Below, piece after piece: positions 26,529 through 34,213 of a stretch of DNA of 64,000 nt. Positions within the stretch are counted from its first letter, which is position 1, and every line of letters starts with the position of its first letter. Below the pieces are notes generated by a model. That model was given only the letters and a program-made list of their open reading frames with translations. It ran no database searches and had not been told where the DNA came from. The stretch is from VBCK01 sp035511515 (GTDB taxonomy: Bacteria; Pseudomonadota; Gammaproteobacteria; Burkholderiales; Burkholderiaceae_F), in assembly GCA_035511515.1 (NCBI GenBank), contig DATKFG010000092.1, positions 57,000-120,999 on the forward strand. The letters run 5' to 3'. Made by a program: the position numbers and the translations under genes.

Positions 26529-26816
26529 TCATTCGATCACCCGCGGCACCAGGAACAGCCCATCCTGCTGCGCGGGCGCGTTCCTCAGCAGCTCGGCCCG
26601 GTCTGGCGCAGGCTCCACCACGTCGTCGCGCAGCCGCTGCGCCCCATCCAGCGGGTGCGTCATCGCGGCGACCCCGGTGGTGTCGACCCGGGCGATCTGC
26701 TCGATCATTGCAAAGATGTCATTGAGCTGCGCCGCGGTGGCCTTGGCCTGCTCGTCGGTGATCTCGAACCGCGCAAGGTGGGCGATCCGGTGAACGTCGG
26801 CAAGCGTCAGCGACAT
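26529..26816 (-). CDS. gatC: Asp-tRNA(Asn)/Glu-tRNA(Gln) amidotransferase subunit C
   Basis: 95 residues, normal for GatC: SLTLADVHRIAHLARFEITDEQ, QLNDIFAMIEQIARVDTTGVAAMTHPLDGAQRLRDD. It clamps the GatA-GatB interface. First gene of gatCAB; AAGG lies 9 bases upstream of the ATG. Divergent from mreB. Confidence 0.95.
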   Translation of the reverse strand: MSLTLADVHRIAHLARFEITDEQAKATAAQLNDIFAMIEQIARVDTTGVAAMTHPLDGAQRLRDDVVEPAPDRAELLRNAPAQQDGLFLVPRVIE

Positions 26817-26902
26817 AGGGATGGACCTTGATCAGGGGTCGGCCGGGGCAGTTCGACTAATCCGGACGGACGCCACGCACTCGTGGATCGCGGCATTTCG
26901 TC

Positions 26903-26908
26903 TATTAT
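26903..26908 (+). promoter_or_regulatory. mreB: Possible -10 element of the mreB promoter
   Basis: TATTAT at 26903-26908 (after CGTC) is the best -10 hexamer in the gatC-mreB divergent gap. No good -35 is seen 17 bases upstream. A start near 26915 would give a leader of about 70 bases that contains the hairpin at 26927-26954. Confidence 0.4.
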
Positions 26909-26926
26909 GGCGCACCTGCATAACGA

Positions 26927-26954
26927 GCCCGCCGCCAGGCGGGCCGACTTTTTT
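26927..26954 (+). terminator. Intrinsic-terminator-like hairpin in the mreB leader
   Basis: GCCCGCC (26927-26933), loop GCCA, GGCGGGC (26938-26944), CGAC, then six T at 26949-26954. This is a textbook Rho-independent terminator reading toward mreB, 30 bases before its ATG. The upstream gene gatC is transcribed away from it, so it does not end a known plus-strand gene. It may attenuate mreB transcription or end antisense or upstream transcripts. Confidence 0.75.
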
Positions 26955-26983
26955 GTTCGCCTTCACCGGAGCCATAGAGCGGC

Positions 26984-28027
26984 ATGTTCGGCTTCCTACG
27001 CAGCTATTTTTCAAGTGATCTGGCCATCGACCTGGGCACGGCGAACACGCTGATCTACGTACGCGGCAAAGGCATCGTGCTGAACGAACCGTCGGTGGTG
27101 GCAATCGCCCGCGAAGGCGGGCCCAACGGCAAGGAAGTGGTGCGTGCCGTGGGCCTTGAGGCCAAGCAGATGCTGGGCCGGGTGCCGGGCAACATCGAGG
27201 CCATCCGCCCGATGAAGGACGGCGTGATCGCCAATTTCACGGTCACCGAGCAGATGCTGAAGCACTTCATCAAGGCCGTGCATCCATCGAGCCTGCTCGC
27301 GCCGAACCCGCGCATCATCATCTGCGTTCCATGCGGCTCCACGCAGGTCGAACGGCGCGCGATCAAGGAATCGGCCGATGCCGCCGGCGCCAGCCAGGTG
27401 TTCCTGATCGAGGAGCCGATGGCGGCGGCGCTGGGCGCGGGGCTGCCAGTGGCCGAGGCGTCGGGGTCGATGGTGGTGGACATCGGCGGAGGAACCACCG
27501 AGGTCGGCGTGATCTCGCTCGGCGGCATGGTCTACAAGGGCTCGGTGCGGGTCGGCGGCGACAAGTTCGACGAGGCGATCATCAACTACATCCGGCGCAA
27601 CTACGGCATGCTGGTGGGCGAGCCGACGGCCGAGCAGATCAAGAAAGAGATCGGATCGGCCTTCCCGGGCTCCGAGGTGCGCGAGATGGAAGTGAAGGGC
27701 CGCAATCTTTCCGAAGGGATCCCGCGCAGCTTCACGATCTCCAGCAACGAGATCCTGGAGGCGCTGACGGATCCTTTGAACCAGATCGTCTCGGCCGTGA
27801 AGATCGCGCTGGAGCAGACGCCGCCCGAACTCGGCGCCGACATCGCCGAGCGCGGCATGATGCTGACCGGCGGGGGGGCGCTGCTGCGCGATCTGGATCG
27901 GCTGCTGATGGAAGAAACGGGCCTGCCGGTGATCGTCGCCGAGGATCCGCTCACGTGCGTGGTGCGCGGCTGCGGGATTGCACTGGAAAGGATGGACAAG
28001 CTCGGATCGGTGTTCGCGCACGGTTGA
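26984..28027 (+). CDS. mreB: Rod shape-determining protein MreB
   Basis: 347 residues. Actin-fold motifs are complete: DLGTANTLIYVRGKGIVLNEPSVVA (phosphate 1), MVVDIGGGTTEVGVISLGG (phosphate 2), and MLTGGGALLRDLDRLLMEETGLPV (adenosine). The N-terminus MFGFLRSYFSSDLAIDLG is the usual amphipathic membrane anchor. MreB filaments organise the Rod complex for lateral wall growth. It is followed by mreC and mreD; the mrdAB genes that often complete the cluster are absent here. Confidence 0.98.
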   Translation: MFGFLRSYFSSDLAIDLGTANTLIYVRGKGIVLNEPSVVAIAREGGPNGKEVVRAVGLEAKQMLGRVPGNIEAIRPMKDGVIANFTVTEQMLKHFIKAVHPSSLLAPNPRIIICVPCGSTQVERRAIKESADAAGASQVFLIEEPMAAALGAGLPVAEASGSMVVDIGGGTTEVGVISLGGMVYKGSVRVGGDKFDEAIINYIRRNYGMLVGEPTAEQIKKEIGSAFPGSEVREMEVKGRNLSEGIPRSFTISSNEILEALTDPLNQIVSAVKIALEQTPPELGADIAERGMMLTGGGALLRDLDRLLMEETGLPVIVAEDPLTCVVRGCGIALERMDKLGSVFAHG

Positions 28028-28076
28028 AGCGCGCAAGGGCGCGTCAGCCCTGCCAGATACAGGGTCGTAGCCGTCT

Positions 28077-28979
28077 ATGGAGTACGGACCGCCGCCGCTA
28101 TTCAACCAGGGCGTCTCGGCCCGCGCCCGGCTTGCGTTCTTTTCGTTCCTGGCGATCCTGCTGATCGTGATCGACGCGCGCGTCAACGTGCTGGACACGA
28201 TACGGATCGGCGTCGGCGTAATGCTCTATCCGGTGCAGCGGGTGCTGTTGTGGCCGCGCGATGCACTCACGCACGCCGGACGCTACCTGGTGACGGTGGG
28301 AAGCCTGACCCGCGAAAACGCGCAGCTGCGCGAAAGCGCGACCGAGCGGGCCGCGCAGCTGCTGCAGGACGAGCAGCTGCGGCTGGAAAATGCGCACCTG
28401 CGCCAGCTGCAGGGGCTGCGCGAGCGCACCGGCGCGAAGACCCAGTCGGTGCAGGTGCTGTACGAGCCGCGCGACCGCTTCACCCACAAGCTGGTGATCG
28501 ACCGCGGCTCCTCGGATGGCCTGCGCTCAGGCAACCCGGTGATCGACGAGCTGGGAGTGGTCGGCCAGGTCACCCGCGTGTTTCCGATGGTGTCCGAGGT
28601 CACCATGGTCACCGAACGGGACCAGTCGATTCCGGTCGAGGTCGTTCGCAACGGTCTGCGGTGCGTCGCCTTCGGTGGCTCCGAGCCCGGCACGCTGGAG
28701 CTGCGCTTCCTGGCCGCCAACGCCGATGTCAGCAGCGGCGATGCCGTGGTCACGTCAGGACTGGACGGTCTGTATCCGGCGGGGCTTCCGGTTGGAACGA
28801 TCGCGCGGGTGGAGCGCGACGTGAAGGATCAGTTCGCGCGCGTGATCGTCCGTCCGGCCGGAGGCGTGAACGCCAACAGCGTCCTGGTGGTGCTTGAGGT
28901 GACGGCAGCGCCGTTGCCAGCCCCGTCCCGGGAAAATCTGCACAACGAGCGCCCCATCCGCCGGAGCGCACGGCAATGA
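28077..28979 (+). CDS. mreC: Rod shape-determining protein MreC
   Basis: 300 residues. A short cytoplasmic N-terminus and one helix (LAFFSFLAILLIVI) are followed by a coiled coil (LRESATERAAQLLQDEQLRLENAHLRQLQGLRE) and the beta-rich MreC domain (VLYEPRDRFTHKLVIDRGSSDGLRSGNPVIDE; FLAANADVSSGDAVVTSGLDGLYPAGLPVGTI). It links MreB to periplasmic wall enzymes. It lies 49 bases after mreB and overlaps mreD by four bases. Confidence 0.96.
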   Translation: MEYGPPPLFNQGVSARARLAFFSFLAILLIVIDARVNVLDTIRIGVGVMLYPVQRVLLWPRDALTHAGRYLVTVGSLTRENAQLRESATERAAQLLQDEQLRLENAHLRQLQGLRERTGAKTQSVQVLYEPRDRFTHKLVIDRGSSDGLRSGNPVIDELGVVGQVTRVFPMVSEVTMVTERDQSIPVEVVRNGLRCVAFGGSEPGTLELRFLAANADVSSGDAVVTSGLDGLYPAGLPVGTIARVERDVKDQFARVIVRPAGGVNANSVLVVLEVTAAPLPAPSRENLHNERPIRRSARQ

Positions 28980-29557
28980 AGTGGACGTTTCGCCGCGCCA
29001 ACGGCGATGCCGCAGCGGCCACTGTGACGGCCGTCCCGCGCGGTCAGCCCCACAAGCAGGTGCTGCGGCCGGTCAGGCCGGTGTTCATCTGGGCGTCGCT
29101 GGCGGCCGGCCTGGCGCTGGACCTTTTACCGTGGGGCCGCACCCCGCTGGTGCCCGACTTCCTGGCCCTGGGCCTGGTCTTCTGGAACGTCCACCAGCCG
29201 CGGCGCGTCGGCATGGGTGCCGCGTTCCTGTTCGGACTGCTGATGGACGTGCACGACGGGGCTCTGTTTGGCGAACACGCGCTCGCCTACACGCTGCTGT
29301 CGTACGGCGCGATCGCCCTGCATCGGCGCATCCAGTGGGTCCCGGTAACGAGCCAGACCCCGTACGTGCTGGCGCTGCTGCTGGTGGCGCAGCTCGCGTC
29401 GGCGGCGGTGCGCCTGTGGGTGGGCGGCGCCTCGAGCAACTGGTGGGTCGGCCTGACCGAGAGCGCGGTGGGCGCGTTGCTGTGGCCGCTGGTCACCTGG
29501 ATCCTGTTCGCGCCACAGCGGCGCTCGATCAACCGCGACGAGACGCGCCCGATCTGA
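28976..29557 (+). CDS. mreD: Rod shape-determining protein MreD
   Basis: 193 residues with about five to six hydrophobic segments (VFIWASLAAGLALDLLPWG, FLALGLVFWNVHQP, LLSYGAIALHRR, YVLALLLVAQLASAAVRLW, AVGALLWPLVTWILF). FGLLMDVHDGALFGEHALAYTLLSY is the conserved MreD core. The ATG overlaps the mreC stop. The next gene is on the other strand, so the operon ends at mreD. Confidence 0.93.
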   Translation: MKWTFRRANGDAAAATVTAVPRGQPHKQVLRPVRPVFIWASLAAGLALDLLPWGRTPLVPDFLALGLVFWNVHQPRRVGMGAAFLFGLLMDVHDGALFGEHALAYTLLSYGAIALHRRIQWVPVTSQTPYVLALLLVAQLASAAVRLWVGGASSNWWVGLTESAVGALLWPLVTWILFAPQRRSINRDETRPI

Positions 29558-29588
29558 CGGGGCGAACATTGCGCTCGCCGCTGGATCG

Positions 29589-30029
29589 TCACTGCGGCTG
29601 GGGAGCCTTCAGTTCGACCGTGTTGCCGTCCGGATCCCGGATGTAGATCGAGGGGCCGTAGCCGTCGGCGCCGTAGCGGTCGGCGCTGGGGCCAGCCTCG
29701 ATGGCGTGCGCCTCCAGGTGTGCGCGCAATGCGGCCTCATCGAAGCTTTCCAGCCGCAGGCAGAAGTGATCGACGTTACGGCCCTCTCGGCCCGGGCCGG
29801 CGCCGCCCTCGCGGCCCAGGGGTCCGTCCAGAGTCACCAGGTCGATCAGCGCCGAGCCGGCTCGCAGTTGCAGCAGGCCCAGTTCCTGCTGCCATTTCTC
29901 GACGCTGCAGCCCAGCACGTCGCGATAGAACGCGGTTGCCCGGTCCAGGTCGCCGACCCGCAGCACCACGTGGTCGAGCGCTGCGATTCGCAGCGCGGTG
30001 GGCGAGCTATTGGCGCGCGTGGCTGTCAT
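29589..30029 (-). CDS. VOC-family (glyoxalase/bleomycin resistance-type) protein
   Basis: 146 residues. One glyoxalase-fold unit: ALDHVVLRVGDLDRATAFYRDVLGC (metal His), LLQLRAGSALIDLV, NVDHFCLRLESFD (second His) and YIRDPDGNTVEL (metal Glu). Such proteins range from glyoxalase I to antibiotic-binding and dioxygenase enzymes; the role here is open. It converges on mreD and is divergent from the SRAP gene. Confidence 0.88.
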   Translation of the reverse strand: MTATRANSSPTALRIAALDHVVLRVGDLDRATAFYRDVLGCSVEKWQQELGLLQLRAGSALIDLVTLDGPLGREGGAGPGREGRNVDHFCLRLESFDEAALRAHLEAHAIEAGPSADRYGADGYGPSIYIRDPDGNTVELKAPQPQ

Positions 30030-30126
30030 CTGGGGTCCGATGGCCGTTTCCGTTGCAACCTGCGGTTGGCGGCCAGTTTAGCCACCGGCAGACGGCCGGC
30101 CGCGCCTCAGGGCAAAATCCACACCC

Positions 30127-30729
30127 ATGTGTGGACGATATGACCTATCCGAGAACCCCGCAGGTATCCGCGCACACTTCAACGTGCCGTCGGTGCCCGA
30201 GTTCACGCCAAGCCACGACGTGCGCCCGACCCAGGTGGCGCCGATCATCCGGATCAATCCCCTGTCCTTGAAGAGGGAAAGCTCGCTGGCGCGCTGGGGC
30301 CTGGTGCCGGCCTGGGCCAAGGACATGAAACTGGGTTCGCGCTGCGTCAACGCGCGCGTGGAGACGCTGGCGAGCCTGCCGGCCTATCGCGCGGCCTTTC
30401 GCAACCGCCGATGTCTGGTGCCCGTGAGCGCGTTTTTCGAGTGGAGCGATTCTGCCGGCCACCGCACCAAGTGGCGTGTGTCGCAGCACGACCGACCGCT
30501 TTTCGCGTTGGCGGGCCTGTGGGAGCGATGGCTGAACCCGCAAAGCGGCGAGTCGATCGAGACCTACACGATCGTAACGACCGCAGCCGGCGAAAGGCTG
30601 GCCGAGGTGCACGACCGAATGCCGGTGATCGTCGAGCCCGACCGCTACGAGAGGTGGCTCGATCCCAGATGCACGCAGATGGACTTGTTCGTGCCCGTGG
30701 ACGAGGCCGGCCTAAGGCTGGAAACCTGA
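30127..30729 (+). CDS. yedK: SRAP-family (YedK/HMCES) abasic-site DNA-protein crosslinker
   Basis: 200 residues. Met is followed directly by the catalytic Cys2 in MCGRYDLSENPAG, with CVNARVETL (Asn), LVPVSAFFEWSDS (Glu) and EVHDRMPVIVEP (His), the full SRAP active site. The protein forms a stable link to abasic sites in single-stranded DNA and protects them. No LexA box was found in the 97-base divergent gap. Its last 18 bases overlap the end of the converging CHAT gene. Confidence 0.94.
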   Translation: MCGRYDLSENPAGIRAHFNVPSVPEFTPSHDVRPTQVAPIIRINPLSLKRESSLARWGLVPAWAKDMKLGSRCVNARVETLASLPAYRAAFRNRRCLVPVSAFFEWSDSAGHRTKWRVSQHDRPLFALAGLWERWLNPQSGESIETYTIVTTAAGERLAEVHDRMPVIVEPDRYERWLDPRCTQMDLFVPVDEAGLRLET

Positions 30730-33700
30730 GTAGCCGTACAGCACGAAAGCCGCCCACGTTCCTGGACTGTTGACGCGCGGATCCGGATCGCGAGCAAATT
30801 CGCGCTGTGTCGCGATCAGCGCCGCCGACGGCGGCGCGCCACGCCGGAGCCGTTCGAAGAACTTCGAAATGAAGCGCTGGGTCAGGTCATCGGCGACCTC
30901 CCACAGCGACAGCACCGCGGCCTGATTGCCGGCCGCCAGCGCGGCGAACGCAAAACCGAGCAGCCCCTGGCCGGGCTCGTAGCGACCGACCCCGGTCGCG
31001 CAGGCCGCCAGCACCAGCAGTTCGCTGCCCATCCGCAAATTCGCCAGCTCCGCCGCCGTCAACACGCCGCTGGCGGCACCCGCGGCCTGCCCCGGGTTCA
31101 GGACCAGCATCGACCGCTCCGGATCGTTTGGAAAGGCGAACGCGTGCGCCGCAACATGGATGTAGCGATATTCCGACAGGTGGCCATCCTGGCTCGCTTT
31201 CAACAACGCCGCCTTGCTCGCCCCGGATCCGCGCAGCACCGTGCTCCTGGCCGCAGAAAAATTGCCGGCCGCCGCCTCGACTTCCTTCAATGCGAAAGGC
31301 AAAGGATGTGTGGCGACATATTCGAGTACCGCCCGCACGGAGTCCCCATACGAGCGCTCGCCGACCCTGTCCGTCGGTACCGACTTCGGGTCGATCGCGC
31401 CGTCGGCGGCGAAGGACAGCAGATCGCGGCCCCACGCCTGCCGATGAGACGAGCGGCACAGCGTGGCGTACGTTCCGAGCGATGGAGCGTACGAGATCTC
31501 CAGTGTGTCGACCGCGGCCGCGCCGTCGATGCGCATCGCCCCGAAAGGGACCCCGTTTAAATCGTCATCGGCGACGATGATCAGGCGCCGGGCGGCCGGT
31601 GCCGCCGCGACCAGCGGGGCCAGCACCACAGCACCGACGCGCTCGGCCAGCTGCTGCCCGGAAAGATAGTGCCCGACGGCCGATTCCGGCCGGGAATAAC
31701 TCACGGCCAATCGATTCGCCGCCACCGGCCACGCGCGAACCGGCGCGCCCCCGAGAAGCCCCACCCAGGCACGCACCAGCGTGCTGACGTCGGCGTCGGG
31801 ATCGAACATCACGACCCTGGCGGGTGAATTGCTGGTAATGACGATCGCCCACCAGCGGTCCGCGGACCGTTGAATCGACGCGATCGCGGTTTGCGCGCTC
31901 AACAACCCCCGCAAGCTCGCTGCGGACGGCGCCTCGATGGCCGGCGGCTCCGCGCCGGGTCCACCGATTCCTCGTTCAAGGTCACCTCGTTCCGCGATCG
32001 CGAGCGTGCGCTCGGATTCCAGTTTGACCCGATCGACGATGTCCGCATCCAGCGCAAGCCGTTCATCGAACGCCTCGATCCTCGAGGTCAGGCCACGAAT
32101 CCTTTCGCGCACCGGCGCAGGCGCGTTCGCGGAGCCGCTGTCCCGTTCGAAAAAGCGGTCGCGCAGTCTGCGGTCCCGCGCCAATTCGGATACCCGGATC
32201 GCCTCGTCGATTTCGCCGTCCTGCGCATGCAGCAGCGCCAGCGCGCGATAGCCCAGGTTGTGGCTGTGATCCGTCATCCATTTCGACAACCAGTAGTCGT
32301 GCGTATAAGAATGGGCCGGCGTCGCACGCCGCGCCTGTTCAGCCAGCTCGACCAGTTGCTGCAGGAGCCGCTTCGCCAGGCCACGGTCACCGTATCGATC
32401 GTGCGCCCAGGCGAGCGTCGACAAGGCGTACATGGCGGCGTAGCTGCCCGCTCCTTCGCGATCCTTCAGTTCGGTCCAGGCGGCTCCAACCTGGGCGAGT
32501 CCCTCGGGCGCAGCGGCGCCCGGCGACGGGCTATCGGCCAGCGAGCAAAGCCCCAGCAGCATCTTCGCCACCGCTTTTATCTGGACGTCGGGCCGGGCCG
32601 CGAGCCGGCTCTGGTCGAACGCCTGCCGCAGAGGCGGGCAGACGCGCTCCAGGCGGCCGTTCTGGACCAGCACCAGGGCGTACGCGGCCAAGGCCCGGGT
32701 GGTATCGAGCGAGCCGCCGCCCATGACCGCAGCGTATTGCTGCCAGACGGAGCGCAGGATCTGCTCGGCGACATCGACGTTGCCCTGCGCGCCTTCGACG
32801 CTTCCGAGCACGGACAGCGTCTTCAGCGTCAGCTGTCCGGGAACGCTCGTGCCGGCGCGGCCCGATTCCTCCAGCAGCGCTCGGAGCAGGGCGCGCGCCG
32901 TGTCGTAGCGGCCAAACTCCTTGTAAAGAAGCGCCAGCAGCCAGGACGATTGGAGCGTGCGCGGGTTGGAAAAGCCCAGGTGCTCGTAGCGCCACAGATA
33001 GACCTTCGATGCGTCCTGCAGCGCCGGCTCGAGCTGATCGAGGCGAATCCTCATCCGTGCGATCTGATCGTCGACGTCGATCACGCGCCGGTCGCCGGCG
33101 CCGTGCGCGACCACGAGGTCACGGCGCAATCGATCGAGCAGCTCGACGCTGTCGCGCTCGAGGTCCAGATAAGCCAGTGCGTTTGCAAGGGCTCGAATCG
33201 TGGATATGCGGAGCACATCATCCGCTCTTCGATCCCGATCGATCGCTTCGCGCAGGCTCTCCAGATCCGCGCGGGCCTGAGCGTATTCGCCAAGCTCCAG
33301 CTTCAGATTGGCCATCCGCAGGCGGTTCGACAGGGACTCGTCGGAACGGGCACCGAAGACCTCCAGCACCCTGGGCTGGAGCGCGACTCTCAGGGCGAGG
33401 GCCTGCTCGTTTCGGTCCGAATACGACAGCGCCCGGGCCCGGGCCAGCTCCAGTCGCAGCCTGGACGGGTGGTTCTGCGGCAAATCGATCACGCCGCTGT
33501 CCGAGGCCAGGCGGAGCGCTTCCGATGCCTCGTCCGCCCGTCCCGCCTGAAGCAGCGTCTCGACGGCAAAGGCCGCAAAGTCGAGCTTCTGCGGCAGCCG
33601 CGAAACGCTCACCGCCGACAGCAGCGCCAAGGCGCGCTTCGCCAGCCGGCTGGCGCGCTCCGGATCGTCGCTTTCGCTCGCGTCCAGCGCGCTTCCCAGC

Positions 33701-34122
33701 AGGGAGCGGGCGGCGGCCTGATCTGCAAGCTGCGAATCCGACGCGAGCCGAACGGGCCCATGGATCGCCAGCACACAGCTCGAGTCGATTCGAATGCTCG
33801 CGTCGACCTGCAGCACGGCGGGGTCCGCGTCCTGCACGACGCGAGCATCCGGCAAGGCAAGGCCGGGATGGTCCCGGGACCGCATTTCGATACGCGTGTC
33901 CGACCATTCGAGGCGGGCGACGATCTCGGCGCCGGCCGTCAACACCGCCTCGGACGGATCGATGCGAGCCCAGCGCACAAGCTGCGTCGAGTCCGGAAGC
34001 CATGCGGCCCCGCAAGAGGCGGCGGCGGTCACGAGCGCCGCTTGTGAGGCCGAAGCCATTGCCTGCAGAATCAGCGCAAGGGCCGCGAGCCGGCTGTTCC
34101 GGAACATCCCGCTGCGAATCAT
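30712..34122 (-). CDS. Exported TPR-CHAT caspase-like protease
   Basis: About 1136 residues from ATG 34122. A signal peptide (SRLAALALILQAMASASQAA) comes first. A helical TPR-like superhelix runs from about residue 90 to 720 (LLQAGRADEASEALRLA, LELGEYAQARADLESL, LYKEFGRYDTARALLRALLEE, GAQGNVDVAEQILRSVW). A C-terminal CHAT domain follows, with the dyad His in YIHVAAHAF (near 993) and Cys in LLVLAACATGVGRYEPGQG (near 1041), then the family tail AVLSLWEVADDLTQRFISKFFERL. CHAT proteases are separase/caspase relatives. Cytoplasmic ones act in defence and cell death; this one carries an export signal, so it may act in the periplasm. No dedicated target gene is adjacent. Confidence 0.85.
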   Translation of the reverse strand: MIRSGMFRNSRLAALALILQAMASASQAALVTAAASCGAAWLPDSTQLVRWARIDPSEAVLTAGAEIVARLEWSDTRIEMRSRDHPGLALPDARVVQDADPAVLQVDASIRIDSSCVLAIHGPVRLASDSQLADQAAARSLLGSALDASESDDPERASRLAKRALALLSAVSVSRLPQKLDFAAFAVETLLQAGRADEASEALRLASDSGVIDLPQNHPSRLRLELARARALSYSDRNEQALALRVALQPRVLEVFGARSDESLSNRLRMANLKLELGEYAQARADLESLREAIDRDRRADDVLRISTIRALANALAYLDLERDSVELLDRLRRDLVVAHGAGDRRVIDVDDQIARMRIRLDQLEPALQDASKVYLWRYEHLGFSNPRTLQSSWLLALLYKEFGRYDTARALLRALLEESGRAGTSVPGQLTLKTLSVLGSVEGAQGNVDVAEQILRSVWQQYAAVMGGGSLDTTRALAAYALVLVQNGRLERVCPPLRQAFDQSRLAARPDVQIKAVAKMLLGLCSLADSPSPGAAAPEGLAQVGAAWTELKDREGAGSYAAMYALSTLAWAHDRYGDRGLAKRLLQQLVELAEQARRATPAHSYTHDYWLSKWMTDHSHNLGYRALALLHAQDGEIDEAIRVSELARDRRLRDRFFERDSGSANAPAPVRERIRGLTSRIEAFDERLALDADIVDRVKLESERTLAIAERGDLERGIGGPGAEPPAIEAPSAASLRGLLSAQTAIASIQRSADRWWAIVITSNSPARVVMFDPDADVSTLVRAWVGLLGGAPVRAWPVAANRLAVSYSRPESAVGHYLSGQQLAERVGAVVLAPLVAAAPAARRLIIVADDDLNGVPFGAMRIDGAAAVDTLEISYAPSLGTYATLCRSSHRQAWGRDLLSFAADGAIDPKSVPTDRVGERSYGDSVRAVLEYVATHPLPFALKEVEAAAGNFSAARSTVLRGSGASKAALLKASQDGHLSEYRYIHVAAHAFAFPNDPERSMLVLNPGQAAGAASGVLTAAELANLRMGSELLVLAACATGVGRYEPGQGLLGFAFAALAAGNQAAVLSLWEVADDLTQRFISKFFERLRRGAPPSAALIATQREFARDPDPRVNSPGTWAAFVLYGYSGFQP

Positions 34123-34213
34123 CCAGGTGGTCGGTTCGATAAAATAGCGAATCCGGCGTGCGTCGTCGCGTGCAACAATTCCAATTTGCGTGCGCATGGC
34201 GCGAAGACGGCTG

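Noticed and set aside
30030..30126. LexA (SOS) box before yedK
   Set aside because: The only CTG...CAG pair has an 11-base spacer and no match to the inner consensus.
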